Assembly (NCBI GenBank): GCA_014529385.2
Contig: CM043969.1
Location: forward strand, 73,824,676-73,888,675
Direction: 5' to 3'
DNA from: Adiantum capillus-veneris
Lineage: Eukaryota > Streptophyta > Polypodiopsida > Polypodiales > Pteridaceae
Length of the DNA: 64,000 nt
Positions 10,122-22,366 of this stretch are shown here, piece by piece. The position numbers were made by a program, and so were the translations under genes. Each line of letters opens with the position of its first letter. Position 1 is the first letter of the stretch. The notes under the pieces are model-generated. The model ran no database searches, had not been told where the DNA came from, and saw only the letters and a program-made list of their open reading frames with translations.

Positions 10122-12100
10122 AGTCGATCCTTAGGTGGTGAGTGACCTAGTTGTACGAAAAATCCTTCCAAATATTTTGACACCAATTTTGTTTACACTT
10201 AGATAGTAATGTAGCTAGACATAGGTTTAGTGCTTGATAGAGACTGGAGTGTAGGACTAGCCAGTGCTACTCCTCATGAGCAAAGAAAGTTGTGAGTGAA
10301 GTACTAAAAAGTATTTTATTCTTTGATTTTCCCATGCTTGAAAAGGGTTCTTTCACCATACATTTTGTTGTCATTTTTGTATTGTTAAACTCATTTATGT
10401 TTGTTCACATACTTCAGTTATAGGAGTAGGTTAAGTAACAAATTCCACCATCAATTGGGGCCAAAAGAATCAGGGTACAAAATATTCCAAAACCTTATTT
10501 TGGTCTTGAAGACCATAACTTTGAAAAGTTGTAAATTTGATGTGGTCAAATATTCAAAGTTGAACTAAAACTCAACAAAACCTAGAAAAAGGGGATATAC
10601 AAGCTTGCAGGAGACAAACTGAGTAGATTTCTCCCAGTTTGCTTGCTCAACATGGATCGCAATCCATGTTGAGCAAGCAACATGGATCGCAATCCATGTA
10701 CCTTTTATGCCAAAATGAGTAGAAACTGTCTCCATTGCTTTGAACTGACTCTCAAACACCAGAATCTAGAGTTTGGTAAAAAATGGGGTGCTAAAGATCA
10801 TCCAAATCAAGAAATTGGGCTAAGTTGAACAAAATCATAAAAATTGAGAAAAATTGGGAAAATTGAACTTTTATTTGTCCAAATTCAAAAAGAGGTGAGA
10901 ACTCGGTTCAACTAAAGGCAAGGAGCCAGCAGGAAGAAAATTCATGACTAGATGCTACCAAACATGGATCGCGATCCATGTACTTGGTTGACATTTGTAC
11001 AGGATAATGATCATTACACTCTTGAGAACTAAGGAAACAACTTTTCCAAAAGGATCCACAACAAAAAAGTGTAAAAACTTGATCAAAACACCAAAAAACA
11101 GCTGTTGATAAAAAATCACAAAGCAGGTCTACAAAAAATCTTGCTTTTGGCCTGAAAAACATGGGTCAAATCCAAAAAGATTTGGGGAAAAATATCATCA
11201 TACCCACTATTACAAATTCACCAAATCTCATGCCAAAATGATGTCAAAAATGGATCAAAATCCATGTACCTTCTGGGGATTTTGAGCTGATATTTGACAC
11301 GTGAACAAGTGATAATATTTAAAGTACTTTTCCCTAAATTACCATTGCTAAAAAAGTTCAAAAAGTGGTTCAAAAGGGCATAAAAAAGCTCCAGGTGTGG
11401 AAATCACTAGAACAGACCCGAGGATTGACTTTTGGTTGACCTAAAAAAGTCCAAATTCTATAAGAATCCTAAGGCTGACATTAGGGAGCCAAAAGGAAGC
11501 TTTGTGCTAGGTTTCAACCTAATATGCCAACTAGGTACATGGATCGCGATCCATGTTCCTTCGACACAGATTGATACAAAACTTGCACCATATCTAGGGG
11601 AAAATCCCAGGGACTCTAGTGATCACTTCAAAACTGAATTGGGATATCCAAAATTAAGCCAAAAGCCTAGAACTGTCAAGCATTCTAAGCAAGTGCCAAA
11701 ATTTGACCTTATTTTAAATCCAAAAATCCATTTTCAAAACTTCTAGTGCCAAATGACCTACTAATCATGCTGATTTTGTTGGTACCAAGAAAAGTCAGTA
11801 TGGCCTCCAAACATGGATCGCAATCCATGTTCCTCTGAGTCAAATTAAGAGCAAAATTTTACCAAAGAGAGAGATAGTCCCCAGGACCCTAGTGGCTTTT
11901 TCAAAATTGAAATTAAACATGAATTATTGATGTTGTGAGCATAATTGTGGAATACTGAAGTATCTGAATAAATTTTGTCGATTGAAAGCTTGAACTAACG
12001 GGAGCGGTTGTAAACTCATAGCCATCAAGCATTTTTTGACAGGTTGTAAGTGCTAGAAAGTACGACCCAACAAGTAAGACCAAATTGGGGAATTTAAGTT
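10122..12100 (+). other. 5' leader of element C with periodic 20-bp palindromes
   Basis: About 2 kb between primer site and gag. No convincing coding frame. It aligns, inverted, with 59990-61978. It holds six copies of ACATGGATCGCGATCCATGT or close variants at 10650, 10680, 10962, 11248, 11537 and 11811; the copies at 10962 and 11537 are perfect palindromes. Apart from the close first pair, spacing is 274-289 bp, which points to a decayed tandem unit of about 280 bp in which only the palindrome stayed fixed. Short frames across it all yield the peptide TWIAIHV, on either strand, simply because the motif is its own reverse complement. Confidence 0.7.
10639..10680. repeat. 42-bp hairpin around the first leader palindrome
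   Basis: Arms 10639-10657 and 10662-10680 (19 nt each, starting TTGCTTGCTCAACATGGAT) are exactly complementary around a four-base loop CGCA. A second palindrome copy begins at the last base of the hairpin. The extra arm sequence GCTTGCTCA is not found at the other copies. Confidence 0.8.
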
Positions 12101-12120
12101 AGCCAATGAGGTAACAAGGT

Positions 12121-13830
12121 TTGGATTTTGTAACATTGATTCTTAATGTATTTGCGATTAGGATCTTGTACCAGAATAGGAATCCTAGCGTCATAGACCA
12201 AGTGAGCAATCACTCAACTGAAGGTAGCATGAATCAAAGACCACTGCATCCTCTAGAAGCTATTGTAGAGGAAAGTTTTTTTGATACCTCATCAGAAATG
12301 ATTGAGGAATCCAACAAGGTGAATCCTAAGGAAGGAACTTCCATGGGGGCAGGCTCTTCACAACCTGCATCTGACGTAAAATTTTTGTATACAAAGTTTC
12401 AATTTGAGAATGTGCTTAAAGCCAAAATCTTTAAGGATGGAATGGACTGCTTCGGTGTTAAGTTGGAAAACAAACCAAGCAAGTTCAAGGACCTTGTAGA
12501 TGTGGACTATGACGGAGACAGATAATTTGACCGAGAGGGGATCATGTACCTAGTTGTTCACAACCCTTTTATTGTGGACAAATGGGGATTGAATGGCACC
12601 AATGAAAAGGTAGATGAGTTGGTAGATGAACCACCCAAAATGTACAAACAAAATGATGTGCTTAGGTGCACTAACGAGACAGAGCGGCTTAATACAGACA
12701 ACACTTACATAGGGCTATATAAATTCAATAGTGGAAAACACACACTCTATTATAGATGCGATGAAGCCCACATCAAGGAGCTGACTGATCGGAAAAAACT
12801 ATACATTTTTACATACACAAAGGGGAGAAGTATCCAAGTGGTCATAATGGATAAGCATGGCCAAAAATACTCTCCTATGGACCGTAAGGAGCTAGAGCAA
12901 TATACATAATTTGGTGGACCACTCCATCAATCCTATGTAAATTCAGAGGAAGTTAAAACCATGACTACTCAAACGAGACCAAAAACTGGGTATGTAAGTC
13001 CAGTAAGAACCACAATAGAAAATTAATTTGGGCACCAACGATTCCCAAACACAGGTTCCATGAGATCAACATGGTATAGGGCTTCTATGAACACACACAG
13101 GAGTAGTGTAGCACCTGATTTGACTTACACAACTAGAATCCCTCCAACTATTATACGAGATCAAACATAACAACCTAATGAATGTATGGCGGAGAGGATA
13201 TCAATTTTAGTGCCCAGGGGAGAATATGAAGCTAGAGAGAACGCATCAGGACCAAGGATGATTAGGATAGTTGCGGAGTCTAGACGCATGCAACCGTCTC
13301 AAGCGGCAAAGTGTGTACCCAAAAATTATAGTGGATTGGGAGATCCGTATGCTCATTTATCTATCTTCAAACAAGTGTTGAGGATTGAACAGGTAGCCGA
13401 TTTTCATATTCAATATAAAGGATTTGGATTGACCCTAGAAGGAACGGCCTTGACATGGTTCCAACCGCTAAACAACTGGTAATTTCCAACTATCGAGCAA
13501 CTTCTTTAAGAATTTTTTGAGGAATTCTCAAAGAGAGGAATTAAGCATAATATTCTCCCAAATCTATGCATTTAGACAAAGGAGAAGAAAAAGATGAAGG
13601 AAGCCTCACTTTGATTTAAGCAATACATAGAAATATGTCCTACTAGAGAACTACCTCAGGCTGAGAGACTGTCGGTCATTTTCATAGAAGGATTGTGAAA
13701 TGAAACTCTCACAAACGACTTGCACTTAAAGGCATGTGTTACTTTTGAACAAGTCACAAAAGAGGCGTTGTATTTGGTAGACAATTATAAGGCTGTTAAT
13801 TGAGTCAACGTCAGTTAACAGAAGCTGCTA
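12121..13830 (+). pseudogene. gag of element C
   Basis: Three frames in order: 12121-12525, 12544-12909 and 13186-13482, continued with stops to about 13810. The first carries MNQRPLHPLEAIVEESF, also found at the inverted copy near 59950-60000. The third has the retrotransposon gag signature: KNYSGLGDPYAHLSIFKQVL, QYKGFGLTLEGTALTWFQPL, then FEEFSKRGIKHNI, FKQYIEICPTRELPQAERLSVIFIEGL. Gag would form the cytoplasmic particle that packages element RNA. Multiple stops make it dead. It ends near another LTR at 13971, probably a later insertion. Confidence 0.65.
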
Positions 13831-13970
13831 AATACCAAAGACGTACGGATGCACATCAAGGATGAATCCAAAGAAGCAGTAAAGATTGGAGTTACACATT
13901 TTGTACGTTTTTCCAAAATGGTCACGTATTGTAAATTCTCGATTTGTTTCAAGCCATTGTAATATTTTAA

Positions 13971-14712
13971 TGTGGTACAGGCTCAATGGGAGTTCCAAGT
14001 TGTAAAGAATAGGTTAGTTAGTGTGCTTAGATTGCAGATTCAGTAAGTGGTGGAGCCCTAAAGGCCTTGGGCGCCCGGACATTGTATATTTTTACCCTAG
14101 GTACATAAGGCAGTGTATAAAAAAAATTAGGGTTCTCAAGCTCATTGTTGAGAGCACTCTTTGGTGAGAACTCTTGAGGTGTGTGGTTATGGAGTCCTTG
14201 AGCTTCTCCTTGCTCATAAGACTTGATTAACACTAATGAATGATTCATTCTCTTTCACTATGCCTCTCTCATGCGTCTTATGATTGCCTATGATGCTTAG
14301 ATTAGCTAGATCGTAACTAATTAGTGGTTAATCCCTCTCTAATCTTGTGTGATTATCCTCTTTTTCTTGTGTGCATGTAGGTTTGATTGGAGTGTGGTGC
14401 TCGATAGATCTATGTGTGTGTGCTTGCGATTAGTGTGTTGCATTATAGGATTAATGTTGTGTGCATTTTGCAATCATAGTGTGTGTGATTGGGTTGATTA
14501 GAGGTGAAGAGAAGTGGATATGGAGATTTCCCTTCATTGTGGCTTAGCTCCTCCATAGACCGAGAAGCTCACCTCGTAGAGTTAACCATTTTTTTTGCCA
14601 CGATTAGCTCACTAACCGTGTGAGTGTTTCCATGCCCTAGCCGGGTAGCTCATCCCTCCGTATTGACAATTTTGTTGGTTATATGAGCTATTGCAATGAT
14701 GAATCCCCAACA
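13971..14712 (+). repeat. LTR of element E
   Basis: Starts TGTGGTACAG and ends CCCCAACA, two bases before a primer site at 14715. A TATA-like box (TATAAAAAAA) at 14116-14125 fits the U3 promoter. The right edge is firm because of the primer site; the left edge is chosen on TG and the end of the neighbouring gag and is less certain. No second copy was found in the window. Confidence 0.5.
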
Positions 14713-14714
14713 TT

Positions 14715-14733
14715 TGGCGCCGCTGTTGAGGAC
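14715..14733 (+). other. Primer binding site, tRNA-Asp type (element E)
   Basis: TGGCGCCGCTGTTGAGGA follows the LTR end. The first eight bases match the plant tRNA-Asp acceptor complement exactly and the rest partly. Confidence 0.65.
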
Positions 14734-15555
14734 GATGGCCTACGCTAGTGTAATTGTGGCATAATCGAATGCGTTCCCTCACTAATTTCACTACTAGTTT
14801 CTATGTGTGTTTATGTTTTTTTGGATTTTGGATGTGTGTGCATGAAGCAATGTGTTCATAATTCCCTAATGTGTCACTGTATCTTGCCGATTGTGTGTTT
14901 ACACACTCTAATTTCACACTAACCCCTTTCTAATTTGACTAATTTTTGCTAACTTACTAATTTGCTATGAAGGATTGGAGCATTCGACCATTCAATTGAT
15001 CTTCAATGGAAAGGTAATCAAGGTGGTATTCTCAACCTCGCTAGAATCTAAGGATTTGTAGAATTGTGTAGAGATCCCACCATGATGCATAATGTTGATG
15101 CAATGTAATGCTATACTATGTTGATGTTATGGATTGAAAATTTTGCGATTATTCATTTTCATGCCGTCGTAATGCCAACAATTTTAAGATTTGGTGGCAC
15201 ATGAATTTGATAAGTTTCAATTGCTAATTGGTGAATGTGTGTTGCTAATTGGGTGCCTAATTGAGTTAATTGCATGCTTGGATGGTCAATTCCAAGTGTG
15301 TGTGCATTCTAATTGAGTGTGTGTATGTCTAATTTTAGGTGTGTGTGCACTATTTTGCCCATGTTTGTGCATTAAAAAATCAATATGTGTGTAATGATTT
15401 TTCAATTATGATGATTGATTTGTGTTGTGCTAATGCCCAACTAATGATTTGTGTTGTGATCATGCCTAACTAATGATTTGTGAAGTCACATTGCAAATTC
15501 AACAAGTTTAACTCTTTTGTGTGCGCACCTAAAGATTGGTAAAAATTGCCAATCT

Positions 15556-15592
<37 letters not shown>

Positions 15593-17000
15593 GTGTTTAA
15601 TTTGCATGATTGATTCAATTTTTGATTGCATGATTGATGTGTGTAATGGTTGATTACTGCATTTTTGTGCTCAAAACAGGGATTTACACATTTTATTTGC
15701 GTCAATTTTTGACCTAATTTTGTCATTAATTTTGCCGGTTTAATTGCCTAGTCTTGATTTTATTGATAAAATTGTTTGGCAATTGAATTGATGTGATTTT
15801 GGAAATTTTATTTGGCTGCACAATTCCTCTATGTGTGGAGAATTTGTACAAAAATTTTGGATAATTTTTGCATTAATTTTTATTATTTCTATAAAAATTT
15901 GATATTTTGTGCGATGTTTACGAGCTATTTTATGTGTGCATATTTACGGAATCATTTTGTTTGCATTTGCGCCCTCTGTGCTCGAGTTTTGAGCGTTTTA
16001 CTATTTTCGGGGGTCGGGTTGATGATTGTGTCGTAAATTGCATTTTCGGTAAAAACTGCTTTTTTGAATGTGCTTTTGCATATTAGAAATACTCGGTTGT
16101 GAATGAAAATGATTTTCTAAGATTCCTAGAATTTTTCGAGAGTTTTTTGGACTTTTCTAGCAAATTTTGGGATTTTCTGGTGATTTTTTGGAGTTTCGGC
16201 TAATTTTCGGCCTAACTTTGGCAATTGTGGACATTTGAAAATAAAAAATTAATTAAAAACGGGTTTTGGGCTTTGATATCGTGCCTTGTGGTGCATAAAA
16301 TTTGTCGTCGGGTAGACCTTCACGTTCTCTTGGGACAATTTTCTACGACGTTAAAATAAATCTTTTTCTTTTCTGCCGACCGTTCCCTATTTCCCTCTCC
16401 GGGTGACCCCACCCCACGAGCTCTCTCTCTCTCTCTTAACTCTCTCTCTATCTCTAACTTTCTCTCTCTCATACTCTCTCTCTCTCTTAACTTTCTATCT
16501 CTCTCTTAGCTCTCTCTCTTAACTCTCTCTCCTCGTGGAGTCGTGGCCACTTATTCTTCTGTCGTGTAGTCCCCCGCTTGCATAGCGCCCATCTCCTCTG
16601 CTGATTGCGCACCTGCCCGCCTGCCACATCACTGCTATCGCACGCAATGCCTCTGCGCCAGGCCGTATGCTCCCGCGAGCGATCAGCGCGGACCGCCAGA
16701 AGAGAAAGTACCGGTCAACTGCCGCCAGGTGGTGCAGACAGGTAAGCCGCCAGGTAATAGTTAAGGTTAGTGTAGGTTATTTAGGTTAGTTTAAGTAAAT
16801 TATTTCACAAAATAAAACGATATTAAAAAAGGATTTAAAAAATCACTAAAAAAATAATAAATAGAAAAAGAATAAAAAATCACAAAAAAGAAAAAAACTC
16901 ATTAAACATCAAAAAAGGATTAATAAATTCATGACCTCTGTAATAGTTATGAGAGCCATACCCAGACTCGACCCTACTCATCTCCCTCAGTCCTCCATAC
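14734..17000 (+). other. Element E interior, non-coding as far as seen
   Basis: TG-rich, T-rich DNA resembling the long leaders of Tat/LARD-type elements, with no recognisable gag or pol. Includes a (TG) run at 15561-15587, a CT-rich tract at 16421-16540, a short GC-rich stretch (16560-16740) and an A-rich stretch (16795-16930). The frame at 15812-16036 has no protein signature. Confidence 0.35.
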
Positions 17001-17750
17001 CGTTCCAGGGAATGACGTAGATCTATCTGCAGGTATCCCTCCCACTTGGGACCGACACTCAGACAAGACTCGGGTCTATCTCGAATGCCAACCCAAGGGG
17101 GTACATCCCTTCATTCAACAGTTCTATCCGCTTCTCATGATCAATCTATCCTTGATAGCTTTCCGCACCCAAAATCGTGGTCCTTAGTCTTGATTCTCTT
17201 GATCTTTAACTTGAGGATCTACTCTTGCTTTCTTGTTCTCCCTTGGTTCATGGCGATAATCCCTTTTTCTTGACAAGCAGGCACGGCAGTTATCACTTTC
17301 CCCTAAGAAGAGGGATCTTGCAATCCTACCTGGTCTCGCTCGTCCTCGATTACCCATTTTTATCCCACGTAGTCCTAGCATTTAACACAAAATTTTTAAA
17401 TCAACATCCGGCCATTTGACCCTCCGGATCCGCTCATCCACCGAACCATTTCATGAAAATCCCTCCTCGAGGTAGTACTTAACTACTACAAAATCAGGAA
17501 GACAATAGTCTATCAGACATCATGCAATCTGTTGCATACCCTCGTTCAGGGAAATTCATCTGGTTGTTCCCACCAGATCTTTATTTAGAAACTTTCAATT
17601 CATTTTCTTTTCTTTATCCGCTATAATTAGCTTGTAACTAGTTTTATTACTAATCATGCAACACATTTAGTTTCAACCAATTCATCTTGCCTCTCCATTC
17701 AGGTCAAGATAATCGGTTACAAGCCATCAAAATGGCAGCACCTTCACAAT
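17000..17750. repeat. Dispersed repeat R1, copy 1
   Basis: Shares blocks in the same order with 50120-50850: CGAATGCCAACCCAAGGGGG / CGATGCCAACTCAAGGGGG, GAGGTAGTACTTAACTACTA / AAGGTAGTACTATGATACTA, the GCATGCAAACTATTGCATACCC-like block, and a TTCCCACC plus T-rich tail. Divergence is high. The second copy lies upstream of the LTR end at 51867, so R1 is probably part of a gypsy-type LTR family. Confidence 0.45.
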
Positions 17751-18773
17751 ATTTCCCAGAATTAAGTGTTTGGAAAGGGCTCATCAAGTAATTTAATCAT
17801 TCCTTCCAAAGCATTGAGAGATATAGCACCATCTGGTGACAGATGCACAGGATAGCCCCTATATTCCTAGCCTTTCCAGTTCCTTTTTAAGCAACCAAGT
17901 CGAACAAATTTTCTTAATTAAATTCACATCATCCTCCCTGAGTATAACCTTCTCATCCAACTATTGACATCACGCCATACCCGAATTATGGCTGATTTCG
18001 AATAAGATACCGCGGGTACTTCACCCGGCCGGGCAAAAAAATAAAACAAATCCATTCATCTCTTATCCCTCCGGGCATGAATGATCTAGGTATAACAACT
18101 TGATGGCTACGCTGTCCTAGCCGAAAAGGGCCATCTCCGACAAGTTCCCAAAGAGAATCCTCTCATTGGGCCGGCCTTTCAATCAAATTGACCCCAAGAA
18201 GATCCATCTTGGTTCTTGGTCATTTTCAGACAATCTTCAAAACTCATAGTTAAATCTATGGTTTGCAATGGGCTATCCCTATCACCTCTCGAGATTCCTT
18301 TTTAACTCTTAGTTGGTAATTTCCAAGTTCATTCATTTATCAACCTTAATTTCTACTTTCCTTAATTATCTACCAGCCAAGTTTATTTAGAAAATACAAG
18401 CGATTTTTTGCCATAGGCATTTGATAGTTAATGTCTCTTCGAAAATGCTAATTTTTTTAAGTTCAATCCCGTTTTGTCGATTCTTAGGTTTTTGCAATCC
18501 TTTGCCATCCATGGGGCATCTCCATAGAAGTTTGTAGAGTTTTCGGTTTAAACAACACAGAGATCAATTCCGCAGAGTTATCCCCTATCTCCCCCATCCA
18601 GTATTTGCAAACAAACTTGAAATTGAAAACTTAAAAAATACTCTTCAATACCAAAAATTGAACTACTTCTATTGAGCTTAGACAACTACTCTTTTCTTAT
18701 GGTACCTAGCTTTCCATTTTAGGAAGCTAGAAGGTCATCCTATAATTTGTGAGTTTTCGAGCTTTCCATTGAA

Positions 18774-19575
18774 GCTTAAACCTAAAATACAAGGTAGTCA
18801 CTAAAGCTTACACATAAGTGCAAAGTTACCATTAATGCTTAGCTTAAGAGAGCAAATCTACCTTTGAAGCTTAACTTTATGATGCATAGATACTCTTATC
18901 AATTGACGCTAATTGCAAGGTTTCCATTGAAGCTTAAACCTAAAAATACAACGTAGTCACAAAAGCTTACACCTAAGTACAAAGTTACCATTAAAGATTA
19001 GCTTACGAGAGCAAATCTACCTTTGAAGTTTAACTTTATGATGCATAGATACTCTTATCACTTGACCCTAATTGCAAGGTTTCCATTAAAGCTTAAACCC
19101 TAAAATACAAGGTAGTCACTAAAGCTTGCACCTAAGTGAAAAGTTACCATTAAAGCTTAGCTTATGAGTGCAAATATACATTTGAAACTTAACTTAATGA
19201 TGTATAGATACTCTTAGCACTTAACCTAATTGCGAGGTTTCCATTAAAGCTTAAACCTAAAAATGCAAGGTAGTCACTAAAGCTTAAACCTAAGTGCAAA
19301 GTTACCATTAAAGCTTAGCTTATGAGAGTAAATCTACCTTTGAAGCTTAACTTTATGATGCATAGATACTCTTATCACTTGACCCTAATTGCAAGGTTTC
19401 CATTAAAGCTTAAAACCTAAAAATACAAGTAGTCACTAAAGCTTACACCTAAGTGCAAAGTTACCATTAAAGCTTAGCTTACGAGAGGAAATCTACCTCT
19501 GAAGCTTAACTTTATGATGCATAGCTACCATTAATGCTTAACTTTAATTCCAAGGTGGTAAAGCTTAAACTTAAA
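18774..19575. repeat. Tandem repeat, about 158-bp unit
   Basis: Five or more copies of a unit beginning near GCTTAAACCTAAAAATACAA and containing AAAGTTACCATTAAAGCTTA, GCAAATCTACCTTTGAAGCT and ACTTTATGATGCATAGATAC. Units begin near 18774, 18932, 19089, 19247, 19407 and 19563, so the period is 156-160 bp. HindIII-like AAGCTT words recur several times per unit. 17750-18770 before it shows nothing recognisable. Confidence 0.8.
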
Positions 19576-20330
19576 ATGATGTACATAAACCTTCCTAGTA
19601 ATTAAACACTTGGATTAATTAATCCTACTAGAAATGAAAATTATCTCCTCCAAACAAGAGGGAAGTGGGGTTGAAGTCCTTCTTGAAGAGATGTGAGGCT
19701 CAAGGAGGAAGGAAGGGATTTGTGGTGAAGAGGAAGGAGAGAGAAGCTTCTTCACAAAACCCTCAAGGGTTTGGCCTTCAAGAGAGGAAGAGAGTTGAGG
19801 ATTTGGCCTTCAAGAGAGGGGAAGAGCAAGAGCAAGGTTTAATGGAAACCTTGATTTACTTAAGCATAGTCTTGAGCATGGCAAGTATGCAAGTAGCTTA
19901 GCAATATATGTGTGTGTAAAAATACAAAGTAGAGGGGGTGTTTATATAAGAAATGGTGGGTGGAATTCTCTTCGCAATTCCTATTGGACCCCAAATTCTC
20001 TTCTCAAATGCTATTGGACCCCAATTCTCTTCTTAATTCCTATTGGACCCCAATTTTCTTCTTACTTCTTATCTCTTAACTTTATCTTTCAATCAAGTTA
20101 GTCCCTTTTTCTCCCAGTTCCCGATCTAGATCAGTTCCCACGCAGATCTTCACGAAGAAGTATAAAAATAATCTTAATCTTTTTGGAAAACTATAGGGAC
20201 GACGTAATTTCTTATCCAAAATATCATGGTCTTTTCATTCTGGAGTATAAGTCTCGTTGTCCGCATGACTTCTTTGTCCGTCTTGCCTTTTCTAAATTAT
20301 TTTCTAGGCTGAAAAAAGTTTTGAATGGCT
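19575..20330. other. Probable LTR end region with 34-bp minisatellite
   Basis: Contains a TATA-like TTTATATAAG at 19941-19950 and three copies of a unit of about 34 bp built on CTATTGGACCCCAATTCTCT (19980-20065). The open frame 19665-19901 has no signature and probably is not a gene. Ends with GGGACGTTACAATAG next to the gag fragment on the opposite strand. Confidence 0.35.
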
Positions 20331-20785
20331 CTAGGGTTTAGGGAGGGACGTTACAATAGTATTGGGTTTTTGTGAGTTGGCATACTCACTCATCTCCTCA
20401 GATAGGCTAGCACAAACTTTTTTCATTTGTTTTGCAAAGTCTATCTTTTTGTAGATTGTGGCTTTGAAATGTAGCTCCCAAAACTTATCCACATACTTTT
20501 TGACAGACTCGCGTAGGGCCATCTTCAAGCTTTGCCAATCCATGAGTACTTTACCTTTGGCATTCGTTGGAAGGAATTTTTTTGTAATAGCAATCCTCAA
20601 AGCTTTCCAAGTCTTTGGAGATTCACCTTAACTATGTAGGCTTGACAGGCTGACTTTTGAAAATGAATAGAAACATATGGAGCTTTAAAAATTCCAAGAA
20701 TTCTTCATCTCCAAAAACCACATCAAATTGTTAGATAAAGGCAAACACTTTATCAATTTCTTTAAAGGTTCCATCATTTCAAGTT
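20331..20785 (-). pseudogene. Minus-strand retroelement gag, downstream part
   Basis: Read on the minus strand: EFLEFLKLHMFLFIFKSQ, then SFEDCYYKK and (20600-20331) LMDWQSLKMALRESVKKYVDKFWELHFKATIYKKIDFAKQM, with YANSQKP near the end. The W..L...L.....KYV..FW.LHFKAT pattern is a retrotransposon gag core. A frameshift lies near 20600-20640. The upstream part of the same reading direction resumes beyond the Copia-type insertion at 26955-27307. Confidence 0.55.
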
Positions 20786-20876
20786 ACGTGACCTCTTCCA
20801 TACTACATATTCCTTTGTTTACCCCTTCTATTCTCTCTCTTGGTTGGCAAGTCACATCCTCTAAGTAGGAAGATGG

Positions 20877-21098
20877 TGATGCGAGTGCACATGTGCGCGG
20901 ATGCATGAGTGCATGTGTGCAGGGAAGGGGAGGAGCATGAGACCAATGTGGGTGGAGCAACCTCTGGAAGTGACTCAAGTGAGTCAAGTGCTCCTTGTTC
21001 ATATATGTATAATGAATAAGGGCATGCACACATGTGGGTGGGCAGCCAGACATCGAATGTCTAGCTCGGGCAAAGGGCGTAGCACCTTTACCCCAACA
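20877..21098 (-). repeat. 3' LTR of the Copia-type element
   Basis: Aligns with 26638-26954 through GGGTGGAGCAACCTCTGGAA, CATATATGTATAATGAATAA and GGGCGTAGCACCTTTACCCC. Shorter than its partner because the other LTR carries an internal duplication of about 90 bp. Confidence 0.75.
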
Positions 21099-21338
21099 AT
21101 CTCCCACTTAAAGGCGATGGGTGAATAAGTGAGACCTACTAGCTAAACTACTAGTATGTGCGAGAAACTAGGTGAGAGACTCTCTCAACTTATGCCCACT
21201 GGCTCACACTATCGAATTACATGCAGTCGTATCAGTTCTAGTCATAGGTAAGTGTGTGTACCCACCCTAGGGCCTGCATGTAAATCTCGCAGACTAATTT
21301 GTATGGTTTGCAAAACTCCACTATGCCTCATGCTAGTG

Positions 21339-21710
21339 TTAGCCATCGCACGACTGACAACCCCTGCTGCAAATGCTCCCGCTGCTAGCTGCTAGATCGG
21401 ATCTCGACACTAACAAGTCGAGCATGAGACGCCCAAACGCTAACAAAATCTGCACAAACTTGGTTGTACTTCCCTCCTCTGTGCTATTTGCAATCACTTT
21501 GTCATCAAGACTACCCATCACGTATGGATGTGAAAGCACTGACACTAGGAAACCTATGTCCCTATCACCTATAGGAAAAACTATGCGTCCTGACACCAAC
21601 TCATCAGCCTCTAACATGAGTATATCAAAGAACTCCATATCTGTCAGCTCTATCTGTGTCTCTAGGGAGAAGACCTGCTCTACCTTTGCCTGCACAAAAT
21701 CTGACAACAC
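21339..21710 (-). CDS. Unrecognised reading frame near the 3' end of the Copia-type element
   Basis: 123 codons without a known domain; acidic in the N-terminal half (IELTDMEFFDILMLEADELV). It lies downstream of the protease, where a normal Copia element would carry integrase and RT. It may be a leftover of a replacement sequence. Whether it is ever translated is not known. Confidence 0.25.
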   Translation of the reverse strand: MLSDFVQAKVEQVFSLETQIELTDMEFFDILMLEADELVSGRIVFPIGDRDIGFLVSVLSHPYVMGSLDDKVIANSTEEGSTTKFVQILLAFGRLMLDLLVSRSDLAASSGSICSRGCQSCDG

Positions 21711-22029
21711 CTATTGTGCCTCACTAGAGTTGACACTCTATCCCTGTCTCTACAGAGTCCACTAGCATGTCCTGCACAGCTAAATTCTTTGTCTCATGAG
21801 CATGGTGGAGCTCACTTGTGAAAGAAACATGTCTCATCTCTCGCTCAAAGTATGCCCAAAACCGAGACTACACTGTCTCAAACCTTAGACATATGCATAT
21901 GATATTCCAGGTCATTGCGGGCTCCTCTGGCAATCACTAATGAGCCACAATGTATATGGAAAGACTGCTTTCTAAGAAATATCTAACAACCAAAGTCTGC
22001 TAACTATCTCACTGAGATCAAGCTCTATC

Positions 22030-22366
22030 TCAGCTAAGGAACATAGCGCACATTCTGTAGTGTGTATGATGCACTACAAGGAAAAGACAGAAAAACATCT
22101 CATGCACCCTCTATGGCAAACACCGAACCATCCACCAAGTGCACACAACCAATTCTTCCACTAGAAAATGTGATAAACCAGTCACGATGCGGTGTGAGGT
22201 GCTGAGGAACATAGCGCATATTTCGTAGTGTGTATGATTCACTACAGGGAAAAAACAAAAAAACATCTCATGCACCCTCTATGGAAAACACCGAACCATC
22301 CACCAAGTGCACACAACCAATTCTCCCACTAGAAAATGTGCTAAACCAGTCACGATGCGGTGTGAT
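22030..22366. repeat. Tandem duplication inside the Copia protease region
   Basis: About 165 bp occurs twice in a row (22030-22197 and 22201-22366), sharing CATCTCATGCACCCTCTATG, CCATCCACCAAGTGCACACA and CCAGTCACGATGCGGTGTGA. It duplicates the distal part of the protease reading frame on the minus strand. Confidence 0.75.

Noticed and set aside
10565-11746. Open frames sharing the peptide TWIAIHV as a protein family
   Set aside because: The peptide is only the translation of the DNA palindrome and appears on both strands.
10639-11830. Repeated palindromes resembling CRISPR repeats
   Set aside because: Spacing about 280 bp, spacers related rather than unique, plant context and retroelement leader.
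19665-19901. 78-codon Lys/Glu-rich frame as a small gene
   Set aside because: No signature, sits in LTR-like repetitive DNA upstream of a TATA-like box.
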